A stretch of DNA of 64,000 nucleotides from Panopea generosa (Eukaryota; Mollusca; Bivalvia; Adapedonta; Hiatellidae): assembly GCA_029582155.1 (NCBI GenBank), contig CM055909.1:42964967-43028966 (forward strand). Direction: 5' to 3'. Positions 1-12,434 of the stretch are shown piece by piece. Below the pieces are notes generated by a model. That model searched no databases, was not told where the DNA came from, and saw only the letters and a program-made list of their open reading frames with translations. A program made the translations under genes and the position numbers. Position 1 is the first letter of the stretch, and the number at the start of each line of letters is the position of its first letter.

Positions 1-10
1 AAATATGATT

Positions 11-13
11 AAT

Positions 14-56
<43 letters not shown>
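11..56. repeat. (CA)n microsatellite
   Basis: Uninterrupted CA dinucleotide tract at the left edge of cassette A. The flanks match those of the tracts at 32123 and 40782, so it is an inherited part of the cassette and not an independent insertion. Frames through it give only His/Thr or Cys/Val repeats. Confidence 0.95.
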
Positions 57-58
<2 letters not shown>

Positions 59-109
59 AAAATATATGGACAGCCAGAGACACAGACACCGCACGCACGC
101 ACACATATA

Positions 110-171
110 CATACCCATTTACATACATACGTACGTACGTACGTACGTACATACATAGATACATACATAGA

Positions 172-202
<31 letters not shown>

Positions 203-245
203 CATACATACATACATACATACATACATACATACATACATACAC
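110..245. repeat. (ACGT)n/(ATAC)n compound microsatellite
   Basis: Tetranucleotide tract: a short ACGT run followed by ATAC/CATA repeats. It is nearly identical to 32217-32355. The equivalent tract in cassette E (40927-41103) has a different, more CA-rich structure, so this end of cassette A resembles cassette D and not E. Confidence 0.93.
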
Positions 246-940
246 CGCCTTGGGATGGTCAGTAGCAATAACGAGCTAATTTGATGTTGAGACAGTGTTC
301 AGGTAACTATGGTAGCTAATGTTTGCAAACTTTAACCGAACTCAACGTAACCAAGTCATGTGTTGAAAATGGTGTTAAACCCAATTAAAATACGATTGCA
401 GACACTGAGGGTGTAACAGGGTGCACAATATAATGTAAATAGTTAATTAAAAATACAAATAAAATAAAATAAAAGTTTCGTATAACATTTCTTTTATTTA
501 TAATCATCCTGAATTATCATAAGAACACCCGCATAGTCGTTATAAATAATTGTCGACTGTATTGTTCTAGTGGTGTTGGCTATTACTCACAAAGAAAATG
601 TTAAAACAAAAATGAGCACACAATATACGTCCACTTACTTAATAGCAAATACATGTAGTATACTTCCTTTGTAATAGTAAGCATTTAACTTCGGTGTTTA
701 TTTTCAACTTTAAAGGTACTACCCATGTTCAATAATGAATACAGATGGTGGATTTTAATTTTTCAACTCGTTTGTCTTTTTTGTTAATGTAAACATAGTT
801 ATTTTGTTTAGATTAAAAAAATTATCACACCTTAAACAAATCAAGCTCGATGTCGTCCAAAGTAGAACCATTATTAGGCATCAGCCGATAAAGTGTCTTG
901 CTAAATTACACCACCCATAGCCGTAGTGGGGGATCTATTG
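246..940. other. Cassette-start spacer, no gene seen
   Basis: AT-rich sequence shared with 32356-33049 and 41104-41793 and, more distantly, 14117-14890. No credible reading frame or RNA gene is visible. The left part follows the cassette D version; from about 700 onward it follows the cassette E version. Confidence 0.7.
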
Positions 941-994
941 TGTTGTTGTTGTGTTGTTGTTGTTGTTGTTATTGTTGTTGTTGTTGTTGTTGTT

Positions 995-1041
<47 letters not shown>
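941..1041. repeat. (TTG)n microsatellite
   Basis: Trinucleotide TTG tract with a few interruptions. It gives poly-Cys/Leu frames on the plus strand and poly-Gln frames on the minus strand, none of which looks like a gene. The same tract recurs at 14891, 21834, 33050 and 41794, always next to a lectin relic. Confidence 0.95.
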
Positions 1042-1060
1042 ATTTTTAATGTGAATGTGT

Positions 1061-1165
1061 TCAAACATGTACGTAAGAAGATGTACATGGCCTTCCGTAC
1101 CATTGTGACATATTTAAGCGCATGCGCACACGATTTGCAATACACGTGTCGAGAACATCTGGTTA
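1061..1165 (-). pseudogene. CTLD C-terminal relic
   Basis: The minus-strand sequence aligns with the last ~35 codons of the intact lectin genes. In the lectin frame it reads a DTC motif, then WYGRPC, then a stop at 1061-1063; intact genes read DTC, WYGRLC or WFGRPC, then FVCEYV. The middle has diverged heavily. It contains the palindrome GCGCATGCGC. The fragment ends abruptly near 1165, where the longer relic at 22026-22409 shows that CTLD sequence once continued. I call it a truncated pseudogene of a sister lectin lineage. Confidence 0.65.
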
Positions 1166-4100
1166 TCTTGACACCTTTTTAAGTAATATGATTGTGAAAT
1201 TTGAATATGCGGTCTTAATTTACAGTTAGCTTAACAGATGGACATAACATCACAGTCAATACAAGTATGTTCATAAATACGTATGTCAGCTACTGCAGAT
1301 TATATTCTATACAGAGAGCAGACACGGAATAAGTATTGATATCGGTTAAGTATCTTAATTCAATATAAGTGTGGACTTGAAAATATTGTAGATCTACTTT
1401 TTTATGTTAATAAATATTGGTGTAATTTAAATTACAATGGGATGTTAACAATAATAGCCCAGTTGTTAAAATGATTGATTAACATTAACATGGATCTTCA
1501 GTTAACAGTTTGAAGCCTTAACAAATTGTTGAATTTGCTGATGTCATGGAAAAGTGTTCACGATACTCTTGATTTCTAGCTATCCAAACAAGTAAAAAGC
1601 AGGATTGAACGCAAGTCTTGGATTTTGTTTAATCTGTATTTGTTAATTTTTTACTCAAATTTAACAAAAAGGATTGAAGGTTATGTTAACAAAATGTTAA
1701 ACTTCACATTTTTTTAATAACAGCAAACATACTTACAAATATTACAACATCAAACATCTTTGTGAAATATTAACGTTTTTTAACAACTGAGCCACTATAT
1801 GTTGCAACGCATGTCGTTTCAGTACCGGTTTAACCCATGTCAGTCAATATTACAATGATAAAGTATGTCCACTGAAATTAAATCACCTAATGCTATGGAG
1901 CGGTGTAAAAATCAAAGGAAAAAGTACCCGCGCCATTTTTTGGAGATACATTTCTGAATATTACATGAGAATACATGAAAAAAGACGAACGCCGTGTCTG
2001 TATAGAGATTTACCATCGATATAAATTGGTATGAAACACTCGTATTTTATGTTGAATGTTCAACAGCGTATTGTGCTCTATTGAAAAAGGTATGGTATAG
2101 AACGGTACAATTACAAAAATAAGCCATTGCTTTATTGAAAAATGAAACGAATGTTTGCATGACCACTTGGTAGTACCGATGGTTCATTTCTATAAAGAGA
2201 TGGTGTTTGTCTTTGTTAGCCGGGTGAATTTTCATGAAATATTATGAAAGCTATTGACAAAAAATGTTACCTCCTAATTGTTCACCACTCCATAGCATAA
2301 TGTCACGAGGGTTCGCCAACGTGATAATAACATTTTAAAAACGAGGAAATGTATCTCCAACAGGAGCATTGCAAGGACACGGTTACCAAGTCAGCTTGTA
2401 GTGGACAAACTAGCTTCAATTTCTGTTGAATTTGACCAGACTGTTGTGCTACAGTTTTAATAAATATATTCAAATAATCACGACAAAAAAGAAACTGCAG
2501 GCATATTTGTATAAAAACCGTTAACTTAACACCACATTAATGGGAATTTCCGACGTATAGCATGTGTAATGTAATTCATTTAAGGTAATAATTCAATAGC
2601 AATCGTATCAACATTCATTCTACTTCTATAACCCATTGTGCCTTATATGAAAACTTCTAAAATATCAAGGATATCGAACATACAAGATTGTAGATGGTGT
2701 GGGGGTGAACATCTAACAGAGCTTTGAACATCTCGACCCTGGACAATATGGCATATCTGTACATATAATGGCAATCGTATCAAAATGTTATTCTACTTCT
2801 ATAACCTATTGCGCCTGCTATGAAAACCTCTAAAATGTAAAGGATATCGAACATACAAGATTTAAGACGGGATGGGGGTGTAACACCTAACTGAGCTTTG
2901 GACACCATGACCCTAGACAACATGCTAGTGTTTCTTTTTGTATTAATTTAGTTAGAATTCATTACACATATCCCTGTATCTATAATAACCATCCTCCGCT
3001 GGGAAGTAAGTAACATATGAATTTGGTTAAACTCTGTTTCAGATATTTCGACCCCAGTGGATGAAATACAATTAGAAATTACAGAACGGAACATATATTT
3101 TATTTCATATTTGTACATAATACATCGTCATTATAACATATTTACAACTCATATTATCACGTCAACTATATCGTTAATACGTACATTATTAGTGCAGTCC
3201 ATATTTCATTACCATTTATATCAAATTTTTATTAATGTTTTGAATATAAATGTCAAAATAATACAAGGAATACAGAAGAAAGGATGACACATTTATAAAA
3301 CATTTATATGATTATTATTTATTCTTTGCAAAAAATATATTTAAAATGTTATTTCTTAATTTCAGAGAACGCTTTATATAATAGGCAAATCCGAAAAAAA
3401 AGTTTTGTCATTTGATTTAAGCAATGCATTAAGCTTTATGAAATATTTTGCGGTGGAAATCCTTCTTTTATATAGCACAAAGAACAAAATTCAACTGTGC
3501 AGTGAGACTCATACTGATGCACATACTGATAACCACTGCCAGTGCGTATTTAGGGGGGGGGGGGGGTAATAAAAAGCCCTTTCAGGAAACATTATCAGAA
3601 ACTTCATGGGCGATCCGCATGAAGTAGGTTTCTCAAGTAAAGTATAATTCAATATTACCGGAAATACAATCCATCATGTTTATCTGTAGAGCATGATAAA
3701 TTGACTGTTTAACTACAGCTTACATCAAGTGACTGTTACGTGAATGCGATGGGTATGTAGCGGTGCATTCATGGTTTTAATGAATATTAGACAAGTATGT
3801 TTCAAAGATGCATTACCTATGTAAATGATGGAAAGTTTATTGAATCACAAAGAGGAGATTTTATTTGAAGATAATGGTTGTTTCCGTCCTTGTAGTTACC
3901 TAATTTATGAGAAAATTTCGGCAATATAGGTGAGGCCTCTTTCAAAACACAACTGCAAATTGCATATCTTATACTATGATGTCATTATTGCTAAAAACAA
4001 TACATATAATATTACAAACAGAGATAAAAGTGAGGATTGTCGTCTGCAATTTCTAATTCCAAAACAATCTTCAACATCCGGATGTGAAAAATAAAGTCAA

Positions 4101-4605
4101 TTGTGATATCAAATGAGGTTTGTCATTCGGGTTAACATTGAGATAATAATAACAGGTTTGCAGAATATGCATTTTGTATAAGGAGATTCCTACAAAACTC
4201 ACATTGAGATTAATGTGTATTTGATATATCATAAGTTTATTTAAAAAACAGATTTCAACAGCAAGATATATCATTAATTGCACGATTTCGACAGTAAATT
4301 ATGTAACTTTGAACCAGAATTCGATAGTTCGAAATTCGCGATGGTTTCGAAACAAACACGGTGGATTCCAAACAAACGCGAAATCACCTGTAGTACTTCG
4401 TTTATGGCTTCATTTAATGTTCACTAAACGTTGGTATTTTCTTTTCTTCGTTACAATCACTGCTTCGTATGAATCATGTTATCATTTATTTTATTTTCAA
4501 TCCAGACATTTTCAGTCTTCAAAGCATTTAAAGGCACGTTCACATGCATAATGTGTTCCACATTTCATGGATGCAATTAAATAAGAATATTCACATTGTG
4601 ATGTG
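1166..4605. other. Long intercassette spacer, no gene seen
   Basis: AT-rich non-coding sequence closely matching 42034-45450. It contains a cluster of GTTAAC/TTAACA motifs (about 1440-1790), a local tandem duplication of about 172 bp (about 2594-2936) and a poly-G tract (3549-3566). Short open frames here are not kept open in the other cassette copies, so I do not call genes. Confidence 0.65.
2594..2936. repeat. Local ~172-bp tandem duplication
   Basis: Two diverged copies lie head to tail. Each starts with a CAATCGTATC-containing motif and ends near ACCCTGGACAA or ACCCTAGACAA. The same two-copy structure is present at 43443-43786, while other cassettes (for example around 16620 and 34700) have one copy, so the duplication predates the A/E split. 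Confidence 0.7.
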
Positions 4606-4735
4606 ATGCTAAGAGCGAGGTCGACTGGTAGAAGGCATATGTTCCAAGATCAATGGTGGCGACTTCGATCCTTCCTCCGCCACGGCTGTGTGTGATTTCC
4701 TTAAAAGATACTCTTGCTGTATATCCTAAGATTAA
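4606..4735 (+). mobile_element. Degenerate tRNA-derived SINE
   Basis: A tRNA-like head is visible: an A-box-like segment around GACTGGTAGA and a B-box-like GACTTCGATCC about 40 bases later, followed by a body containing GATTTCCTTAAAAGATACTC. This is the layout of tRNA-derived SINEs. The B box departs from GGTTCGAATCC and the fold is poor, so it is a relic and not a tRNA gene. The same element precedes the 40-bp array in cassettes C, E, F, G and before the gap. Confidence 0.5.
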
Positions 4736-5491
4736 TACCTATCATTTTTGTAACAATAAACCACTATCATATGTGTCACAATAAACTCACCACGTGGTTA
4801 ATACATATCATATTTGTCACACTATACCATCACGTGGTTAATACAAATCATATGTGTCACAATATACCAACACGTGGTTAATACATATCATATATGTCAC
4901 AATATACCAACACGTGGTTAATACATATAATATGTATCACAATATACACCACGTGGTTAATACTTATCATATATTCACAATACACCACCACGTGGTTAAT
5001 ATATATCATATGTGTCACAATATACCATCACATGGCTACCACCTGTCATATGTGTCACAATATACCACCACGTTTGTTAACACATATCATATGTGTCACA
5101 ATATACCACCACGTGGTTAATACCCACCATATGTATCACAATATACCAACATGTGGTTAATACCTATCATATGTGTCGCAATTTACCATCACGTGGCTAC
5201 CACCTATCATATGTGTCACAATATATCACCACGTGGTTAATACCTATCATATGTATCACAATATACCTCCACGTGGTTAATACATGTCATATGTATCATA
5301 ATATACCGCAACGGGGTTAATACATATCATATGTATCACAATATACAACCACGCGGTTAATACATAATCATATGTGTCCACAATATACAACCATGTGGAT
5401 AATATCTTTCATATGTATCACAATATACCACCACGTTGTTAATATCTATCATATGTATCACAATATACACAACGTGGCTAATACATATCAT
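4736..5491. repeat. 40-bp minisatellite array, cassette A
   Basis: About 19 imperfect copies of a 40-bp unit. Each unit holds CACAATATACC, then the 8-bp palindrome CCACGTGG (an E-box core), then TTAATACATATCATATG with a second CATATG hexamer. Several copies carry point changes in the CACGTG core. The array ends about 240 bp past the stop codon of the adjacent lectin gene. Confidence 0.93.
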
Positions 5492-5655
5492 GCTCCTTTT
5501 AATAGCAAACATTGTCACTTTATTGTACGTTAAATCTGTTTATACTTTCAATGTCTAACAATAAATAACAATGATGAATTTTAAGTTTTACATAATTTGT
5601 TGTGTTTTTACTTGTTATTATATAACAGCAGGAGTAACGTATACTATACATTAAC

Positions 5656-5661
5656 TTTATT
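5656..5661 (-). other. Polyadenylation signal, lectin A
   Basis: AATAAA on the minus strand about 70 bases after the lectin A stop; present at the same place after every family member. Confidence 0.6.
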
Positions 5662-5729
5662 ATGTACTTTTTAATAGGCTCTGTTTCTTGTTATTAAACG
5701 TCATCTATTTTAGTGGGTGTAGCTTTAAA

Positions 5730-6626
5730 TTAGTACACATATTCACAAACAAATGAGTATTTATCTGTACATAGCCTTCCGTACCATATCCACCCATTGG
5801 AAAAAATTATTGACAATACAAGTATCATATGCATTAGGTTCGCCAGATATCCAGTTAGAGAAAGATGATTGAGACGCTCCATATGTGTACGTCCAACGGC
5901 GAGGACGAATCATCGCGTTCTCCATCTATCCATACGTCCACTGTCACGCTCAAACTATTTTAAAGTAGAGGCCACGTCATTTGATTTCTCTTGTGAGTTT
6001 ATATTCACCAAATGTCCATGGTGTTTTTTGACATTCTGTTTCCGCCGCTGATTTTGCCATAGTTTGTACTAACATACTTCAAATAGAAGCCACTTGGAGT
6101 CAGTATATAACCACTTGAACATGGATTGCCTTCACATACGTCCGACTCTGATTCCTTCAACGATATATTCCGCGATTCTTGGTTGCAAATGTTTGAATTA
6201 GATGTACAGTTCCTTGAACGTGACCGTATTCCATAACGAGCCGCTAGAGTTGTAGAGCATGTCGACCACATAGACCATTCTGTACATGGGTGTAGAGCAC
6301 ACATGTCTTTCTTCCTCTCTGTTTCCAATTGTTCAAGGCTATTGTTCAGCGTTTCATTTATAATGCTTTGCATTTCTGCTTTTAACGCCGCCATTTTAGC
6401 ATCCAGCTTCACGGACGCAGCATCTTTTATTTCAGTGTCCATATTCATCCAGTATTTTCCCAATGAGTCGTAATGCAGGCTTATCCGTCAACTTTCCAAT
6501 ATTCTGTAAATATCTAGCGTCCAACTTTCTGTTTTCGTCAACTTTGACGTCACTTATTGGAATACACCGTGATGTTTGTAGAAAGAAAGAAGCAATGACG
6601 ACCCGCCTAAGTATTATCCAAGCCAT
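5730..6626 (-). pseudogene. Secreted TSP1-CTLD lectin A, broken by frameshifts
   Basis: Copy of the long-neck lectin, nearly identical to genes E and F, starting at the ATG at 6624-6626 and ending at TAA 5730-5732. The frame is broken by about six one-base insertions near 6450, 6063, 6026, 5960, 5890 and 5810. Each lengthens an existing base run by one; together they account for the 6-nt excess over gene E (897 versus 891 nt). Fragments of the signal peptide, neck, TSP1 domain and CTLD can be read in successive frames. The ligand loop reads EPNAYDTC, one residue different from E/F. Because every lesion is a run-length change, a poorly polished assembly is as likely as a true pseudogene. The protein, if expressed, would be secreted like its paralogues. 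Confidence 0.75.
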
Positions 6627-7877
6627 TGTTGTCTTGTATTGCAGTCTAAATACAAAAGCGCACTTACCGCTGCTTTATGGGAACATATAAGTCAGCAGAC
6701 GGTTTATACAGAAAGGAATTAGTGTTTCCTTGAATAACTTCATAAACTTCTTACCAAAAACACGGGCTAAACTGATTTATTAACTTTCTGTTTGTTGTTG
6801 TTGGATTCTAAAAGCTACAATCGCATGGTTTAATGGTTTTACTCGGCCATATTAAAAGGTCAGGACGGTAAACGCTCACAGCATAATATAACAACGCAAT
6901 TCAATGTATCAAGTTTAATATATCCCCAAAATTGATAAATACTTCGAGATTCAGTGATGTGATGTGTGTTGTGATATATTCTGGGTGTACAGAGACTCTG
7001 GCAATGGTATCAAATTCAGTTGAATTAAATTGGTTGGTCCGCAAAAATTCGCTGACCAATTTATTGAATCGGATAGGAAGCATTTTGTGGGCGAATTACC
7101 CAAAATAATTCAGCCAGACAGAGCCCGCTTCCAAAAATATATCAATATACTCTTCTAGATGATGTATTTATAAAAGTCACAATATGAAATATTAATTTCA
7201 TATCTATCCAATCATTATTTTGTCAACAGTTTAAGTCGTTAATATCGGAACAGAAGATTTATATTTTGATAAATATATACTTTAAGGTACTCGTGCAGAA
7301 AAGATATTGTTTACATAATTTTATATATAAAATAAAAGTCTTCAAGGAATGTTAACTTTGATAAACGCCTAGATAACATTTCTTCTGTCTTGATCTATTC
7401 CTTTGATAGAAAGGCAGAACTATATAAAACGTCGTAACAAGCAGTCTGTTCTTAATCATTTTATCATCAATTTACTGGGAAACTATATATATCTCTGAAA
7501 GAGCTAACGTAGATATTGTTGCTCTCAACATAAAAAAAACACGCAAAACCAGTCAATTCGAAACTAATAGGAGACTGGAGTATGTTAACAGCAAATGCGT
7601 GCATTAGTGTGGCGACTATGGTGTTTTGGCCAAGACGAAAGCACTTTTTATTGATTTGTGCCACTATTTACTATTGGCAAATGATAACAAGGCAAATATC
7701 ATCATTTCTCAGTCAAACAAAGGCCATAACTCAGTCAATTATTGTCCTGATTTACTAGTAGCCGCTGACCTTGCCTCAGTTTCACAAACCATCAATTTGA
7801 GCTTATTCTTAACTCAAGCCTTTGAAATGCTATAAATTAACTTACATTGATCATTTTGTGTGATTTTCTTTATTAAT
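6627..7877. other. Upstream spacer of lectin A
   Basis: Matches 47465-48714 with scattered one-base indels. It lacks the inverted repeat and CRE-like palindrome found upstream of genes B, C, D and G. A block around 7340-7500 is shared by all cassettes but its short reading frames are not conserved; no gene called. Confidence 0.65.
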
Positions 7878-8930
7878 ATGTACAGATATGTCATGACTTT
7901 ATTGCGGTGTAGCCATTTACTGTGCAATGATATGTACAGATATGTCATGACTTCATTGTGGTGTAGCCATTTACTGTGCAATGGTATGTACAGATAGTTC
8001 ATGGACTTCACTGTGGTGTGGCCATTCGCCATGCAATGATACGTACATCTATGTCATGACTTCATTGCGGTGTAGCCATTCACTGTGCAATGATACGTAT
8101 AGATATGTCATTACTTCATTGCGGTGTAGCCATCCACTGTGCAATGATATGTACAGATATGTCATGACTTCATTGCGGTGTAGCATTCACTGTCCAATGA
8201 TATGTACAGATATGTCATGAATTCATTGCTGTGTAACCATTAACTGTGCAATGATATGTGGAGTAATGTCATGACTTCATTGCAGTGTAGCCATTTACTG
8301 TGCAATGATATGTACAGATATGTCATGACTTCATTGCGGTGTAGCCATTTACTGTACAATGATATGTACAGATATGTCATGAATTCATTGTGGTGTGGCC
8401 ATTCGCTATGCAATGGTACGTACCTATATGTCATGATTTCATTGCGGTGTAGCCATTCACTGTACAATGATATGTATAGATATGTCATGACTTCATTTCG
8501 ATATAGCCATCCACTGTGCAATGATATTTACAGATATGTCATGACTTCATTGCGGTGTAGCCATTCACTTTGGCTATGATATGTACAGATATGTCATGAC
8601 TTCATTGCGATATAGCCATCCACTGTGCTATGATATGTACAGATATGTCCATGACTTCATTGCGGTGTAGCCATTCACTGTGCTATGATATGTACATATA
8701 TGTCATGACTTCATTGCGATGTTGCCATTCACTTTGCTATGATATGTACAGATATGTCATGACGTTCATTGCGGTGAGCCGTTCACTGTGCAATGATATG
8801 TATAGATATGTCATGACTTCATTTTGATATAGCCATCCACTGTGCAATGATATGTACAGATATGTCATGACTTCATTGCGGTGTAGCCATTCACTGTCCA
8901 ATGATATGTACAGATATGTATTGCAAGCAC
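7878..8930. repeat. 54-bp minisatellite array, cassette A
   Basis: About 19 copies of a 54-bp unit (GATATGTACAGATATGTCAT, ACTTCATTGCGGTGTAGCC and ATTCACTGTGCAAT segments in order). The unit has no stop in one frame on each strand, which gives spurious open frames. One- and two-base indels relative to 48715-49755 break those frames. The right edge runs directly into spacer sequence at a site equivalent to position 2370. Confidence 0.93.
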
Positions 8931-11020
8931 ATGGTTACTAGGTCAGCTGTTGTGGTCAATATCGAACAATGAAAACAAAACTCATTAAACAAGCTTCAAC
9001 TTTGTTGGTTTTTCACCAGACGATTGTATTACAGTTTTGTCGGATTTTTGATAAATGAATTCAAATAATTACGACAAAAAAGAAACTGCAGGCCTATTTG
9101 TATAAAGAACTGTTACCTTAACACAGCATTAATGGGAATTTCCGACGCATAGCATATGTTATGTAATTCATTTAAGGTAATAATTCAATGGCAATCGTAT
9201 CAAAATGTCATTCTACTTCTATAACCCTTTGCGCCTGATATGAACATCTCTAAAATTAAAGGATATCGAAAATACAAGATTGTAAATTGCGGGGTGTAAA
9301 TCTAACAGGGCTTTAAACATCTCGGTCCTGGACAACATGTTTGTGTTTCTTTTTGTATTTATTTTGTTAGAATTCAGTTCACATATCCATGTATCCATAA
9401 TATACCATCCTCCGCTAGGAAGTAAGTAACATATGAATTTGGTTAAAATCTATTTCAAATATTTCGACCCAGTGGATGAAATACAAAATTACAAGAAATT
9501 ACAGAACGGAACATATATTTTATTTCATATTTGTATATAAATACATCGTCATTATAACATATTTACAACTCATATTATCACGTCAACTATATCGTTAATA
9601 CGTACATTATTAGTGCAGTCATATTTCATTACCATTTATATCAAATTTTTATTGATTTTTGAATATAAATGTCAAAATAATACAAGGAATACTTTTCAAT
9701 CTTTGTTCTTCAAGCAGAAGAAAAGGATGAACACATTTATAAAACATTTACATGATTATTATTCATTCTTTACAAAAAAATATATTTAAAATGTTATTTC
9801 TTAATTTCAGAGAACGCTTTATATAATGGGCAAATCCGAAAAAAAAGTTTTGTCATTTGATTTAAGCAGTGCATTAAGCTTTATGAAATATTTTGCGGTG
9901 GAAATCCTTCTTTTATATAGCACAAAGAACAAAATTCAACTGTGCAGTGAGACCCATAATGATACACATACTGATAACCACTGCAGTGCGTATTTAGGGG
10001 GGTAAATAAAAAGCCCTTTCAGGACACAATATCAGAAACTTAATGGGCGATCCGCATGAAGTAGGTTTCTCAAGTAAAGTATAATTCAATATTACCGGAA
10101 ATACATCCATCATGTTTATCTGTAGAGCATGATAAACTGACTGTTTAACTACAGCTTTCATCAAGTGACTAATACGTGAATGCGATGGGTATGTAGCGGT
10201 GCATTCATGGTTTTAATGAATATTCGACTAGTATGTTTCAAAGAAACATTACCTATGTAAATGATGGAAAAGTTATTGAATCACAAAGAGGAAGATTCTA
10301 TTTGAAGATAATGGTTGTTTCCGTCCTTGTTATGAGAAAATTATCGGCGATATAGGTGAGGCTTCTTTCAAAACACAACTGCAAATTACATATCTTATAC
10401 TATGATGTCATTATTGCTAAAAAACACATATAATATTACAAACAGAGATAAAAGTGAGGATTTTCGTCTGCAATTTCTAATTCCAAAACAATCTTCAACA
10501 TCTGGATGTGAAAAATAAAGTCAATTGTGATATCAAATGAGGTTTGTCATTCGGGTTAACATTGAGATAATAATAACATGCAGAATATGCATTTTGTATA
10601 AGGAGATTCCTACAAAACTCACATTGAGATAATGTGTATTTGATATATCATAAGTTTATTTAAAGAACAGATTTCAACAGCAAGATATATCATTAATTGC
10701 ACGATTTCGACAGTAAATTATGTAACTTTGAACCAGAATTCGATAGTTCGAAATTCGCGATGGTTCGAAAAAAACACGGTGGATTCCAAACAAACGCGAA
10801 ATCACTGTAGTACTTCGTTTATGGCTTCATTTAATGGTCACTAAACGTTGCTATTTCTTTTTCCTCGTTACAATCACTGCTTAGTACGAATCGTTTATCA
10901 TTTATCTATTTTCAATGTAGACATTTCAGGTTTCAAGCATATTAGACACGTTCACATACATAATGTATTCCACATTTCACGGATGAAATTAATTGACAGG
11001 ATGTAAATTGTGATGTGATG
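8931..11020. other. Intercassette spacer, no gene seen
   Basis: Matches 49756-51700 closely up to about 10870, then diverges, being closer to cassette C (25140-25260) beyond that point. This is a mosaic junction produced by recombination or assembly. No gene seen. Confidence 0.6.
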
Positions 11021-11021
11021 C

Positions 11022-11200
11022 TAAGAGCGAGGTCCACTGTAGAGCATCTGTTCCAAGATCGGTGTGGCGGCTTCGATCCTTCCTCCGCTACGGCTGTGTG
11101 TGGTTTCCTTAAGCAGATACTCTTGCTGTATATCCTAAAGTATGTGTTCTACCCAGGCAGACTTAGCGACTTTTAAATAATACTCCACTGTGTTTGCGTG
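11022..11200 (+). mobile_element. Degenerate tRNA-derived SINE
   Basis: Same element as at 4606, with a fuller body (GACTTAGCGACTTTTAAATA is present, as in the 25290 copy). A-box and B-box-like segments are recognisable but degenerate. Confidence 0.5.
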
Positions 11201-11239
11201 CCATAAAATATTTAATGTACACGTTACTTTAAATCAAAT

Positions 11240-11934
11240 TTACTTTTGTCATATTTGTCACAATATACCACCAAGTGGTTAATACATATCATATCTGTTA
11301 CAATATAACACCACGTGGCTAATACATATATTATGTATCACAATATACCACCACGTGGCTAATACATCTCATATTGTCACAATATACCACCACGTGAATA
11401 ATCTATCATATGTATGACAATAATCCACAATGTGGCTAATACATATCATATTTGTCACAATAAACACACGTGCTAATACATATCATATTTGTCACAATAT
11501 ACCACACGTAGCTAATACATACCATATTGTCACAATATACCGCCACGTGATTAATACATTTCACATATATAACAATATACCACCACGTGGCTAATACATA
11601 TAATATTTGTCACAATAAACCACCACGTGGCTAATACATATCATATTTGGCACAATATACCACCACGTAGTTAATACATATCATATGTATCAAAATATAC
11701 CACCACGTGGCTAATACATGTCATATTGTCACGATATACCACCACGTGATTAATACTATCACATGTATCACAATATACCACCACGTGACTAATACATATA
11801 TATTGTCACATATACACATATGTACAATATACCACCACGTGGTTAGTACATATCATAGTGTCACAATATACCACCACGTGATTAATACATACCACATGTA
11901 TCACAATATACCACCACCTGTTAAGTACATATAA
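11240..11934. repeat. 40-bp minisatellite array before the gap
   Basis: About 17 copies of the CACGTG-bearing 40-bp unit, more degenerate than other arrays, with several shortened units. The array is cut off by the assembly gap. Everywhere else in the window this array is followed within about 240 bp by a lectin gene. Confidence 0.9.
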
Positions 11935-12434
11935 NNNNNNNNNNNNNNNNNNNNNNNNNNNNNNNNNNNNNNNNNNNNNNNNNNNNNNNNNNNNNNNNNN
12001 NNNNNNNNNNNNNNNNNNNNNNNNNNNNNNNNNNNNNNNNNNNNNNNNNNNNNNNNNNNNNNNNNNNNNNNNNNNNNNNNNNNNNNNNNNNNNNNNNNNN
12101 NNNNNNNNNNNNNNNNNNNNNNNNNNNNNNNNNNNNNNNNNNNNNNNNNNNNNNNNNNNNNNNNNNNNNNNNNNNNNNNNNNNNNNNNNNNNNNNNNNNN
12201 NNNNNNNNNNNNNNNNNNNNNNNNNNNNNNNNNNNNNNNNNNNNNNNNNNNNNNNNNNNNNNNNNNNNNNNNNNNNNNNNNNNNNNNNNNNNNNNNNNNN
12301 NNNNNNNNNNNNNNNNNNNNNNNNNNNNNNNNNNNNNNNNNNNNNNNNNNNNNNNNNNNNNNNNNNNNNNNNNNNNNNNNNNNNNNNNNNNNNNNNNNNN
12401 NNNNNNNNNNNNNNNNNNNNNNNNNNNNNNNNNN
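11935..12434. other. Assembly gap (500 N)
   Basis: Exactly 500 unknown bases, a placeholder length that says nothing about true size. It separates a 40-bp array from a 38-bp array not seen elsewhere in the window, at the place where a lectin gene is expected. Confidence 0.99.

Noticed and set aside
2047..2235. 62-codon minus-strand frame beginning MKIHPANKDK (also 23217-23405)
   Set aside because: Contains variable T homopolymers and is not open in most cassettes.
4736..5491. Regular 40-bp repeats resembling a CRISPR array
   Set aside because: Units are contiguous with no unique spacers, drift from copy to copy, and lie in an animal genome without cas genes.
6463..6690. Plus-strand frames opposite the lectin genes (for example 6463-6690, 47142-47528, 60241-60444)
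   Set aside because: Antisense shadows of the lectin coding regions with no independent conservation.
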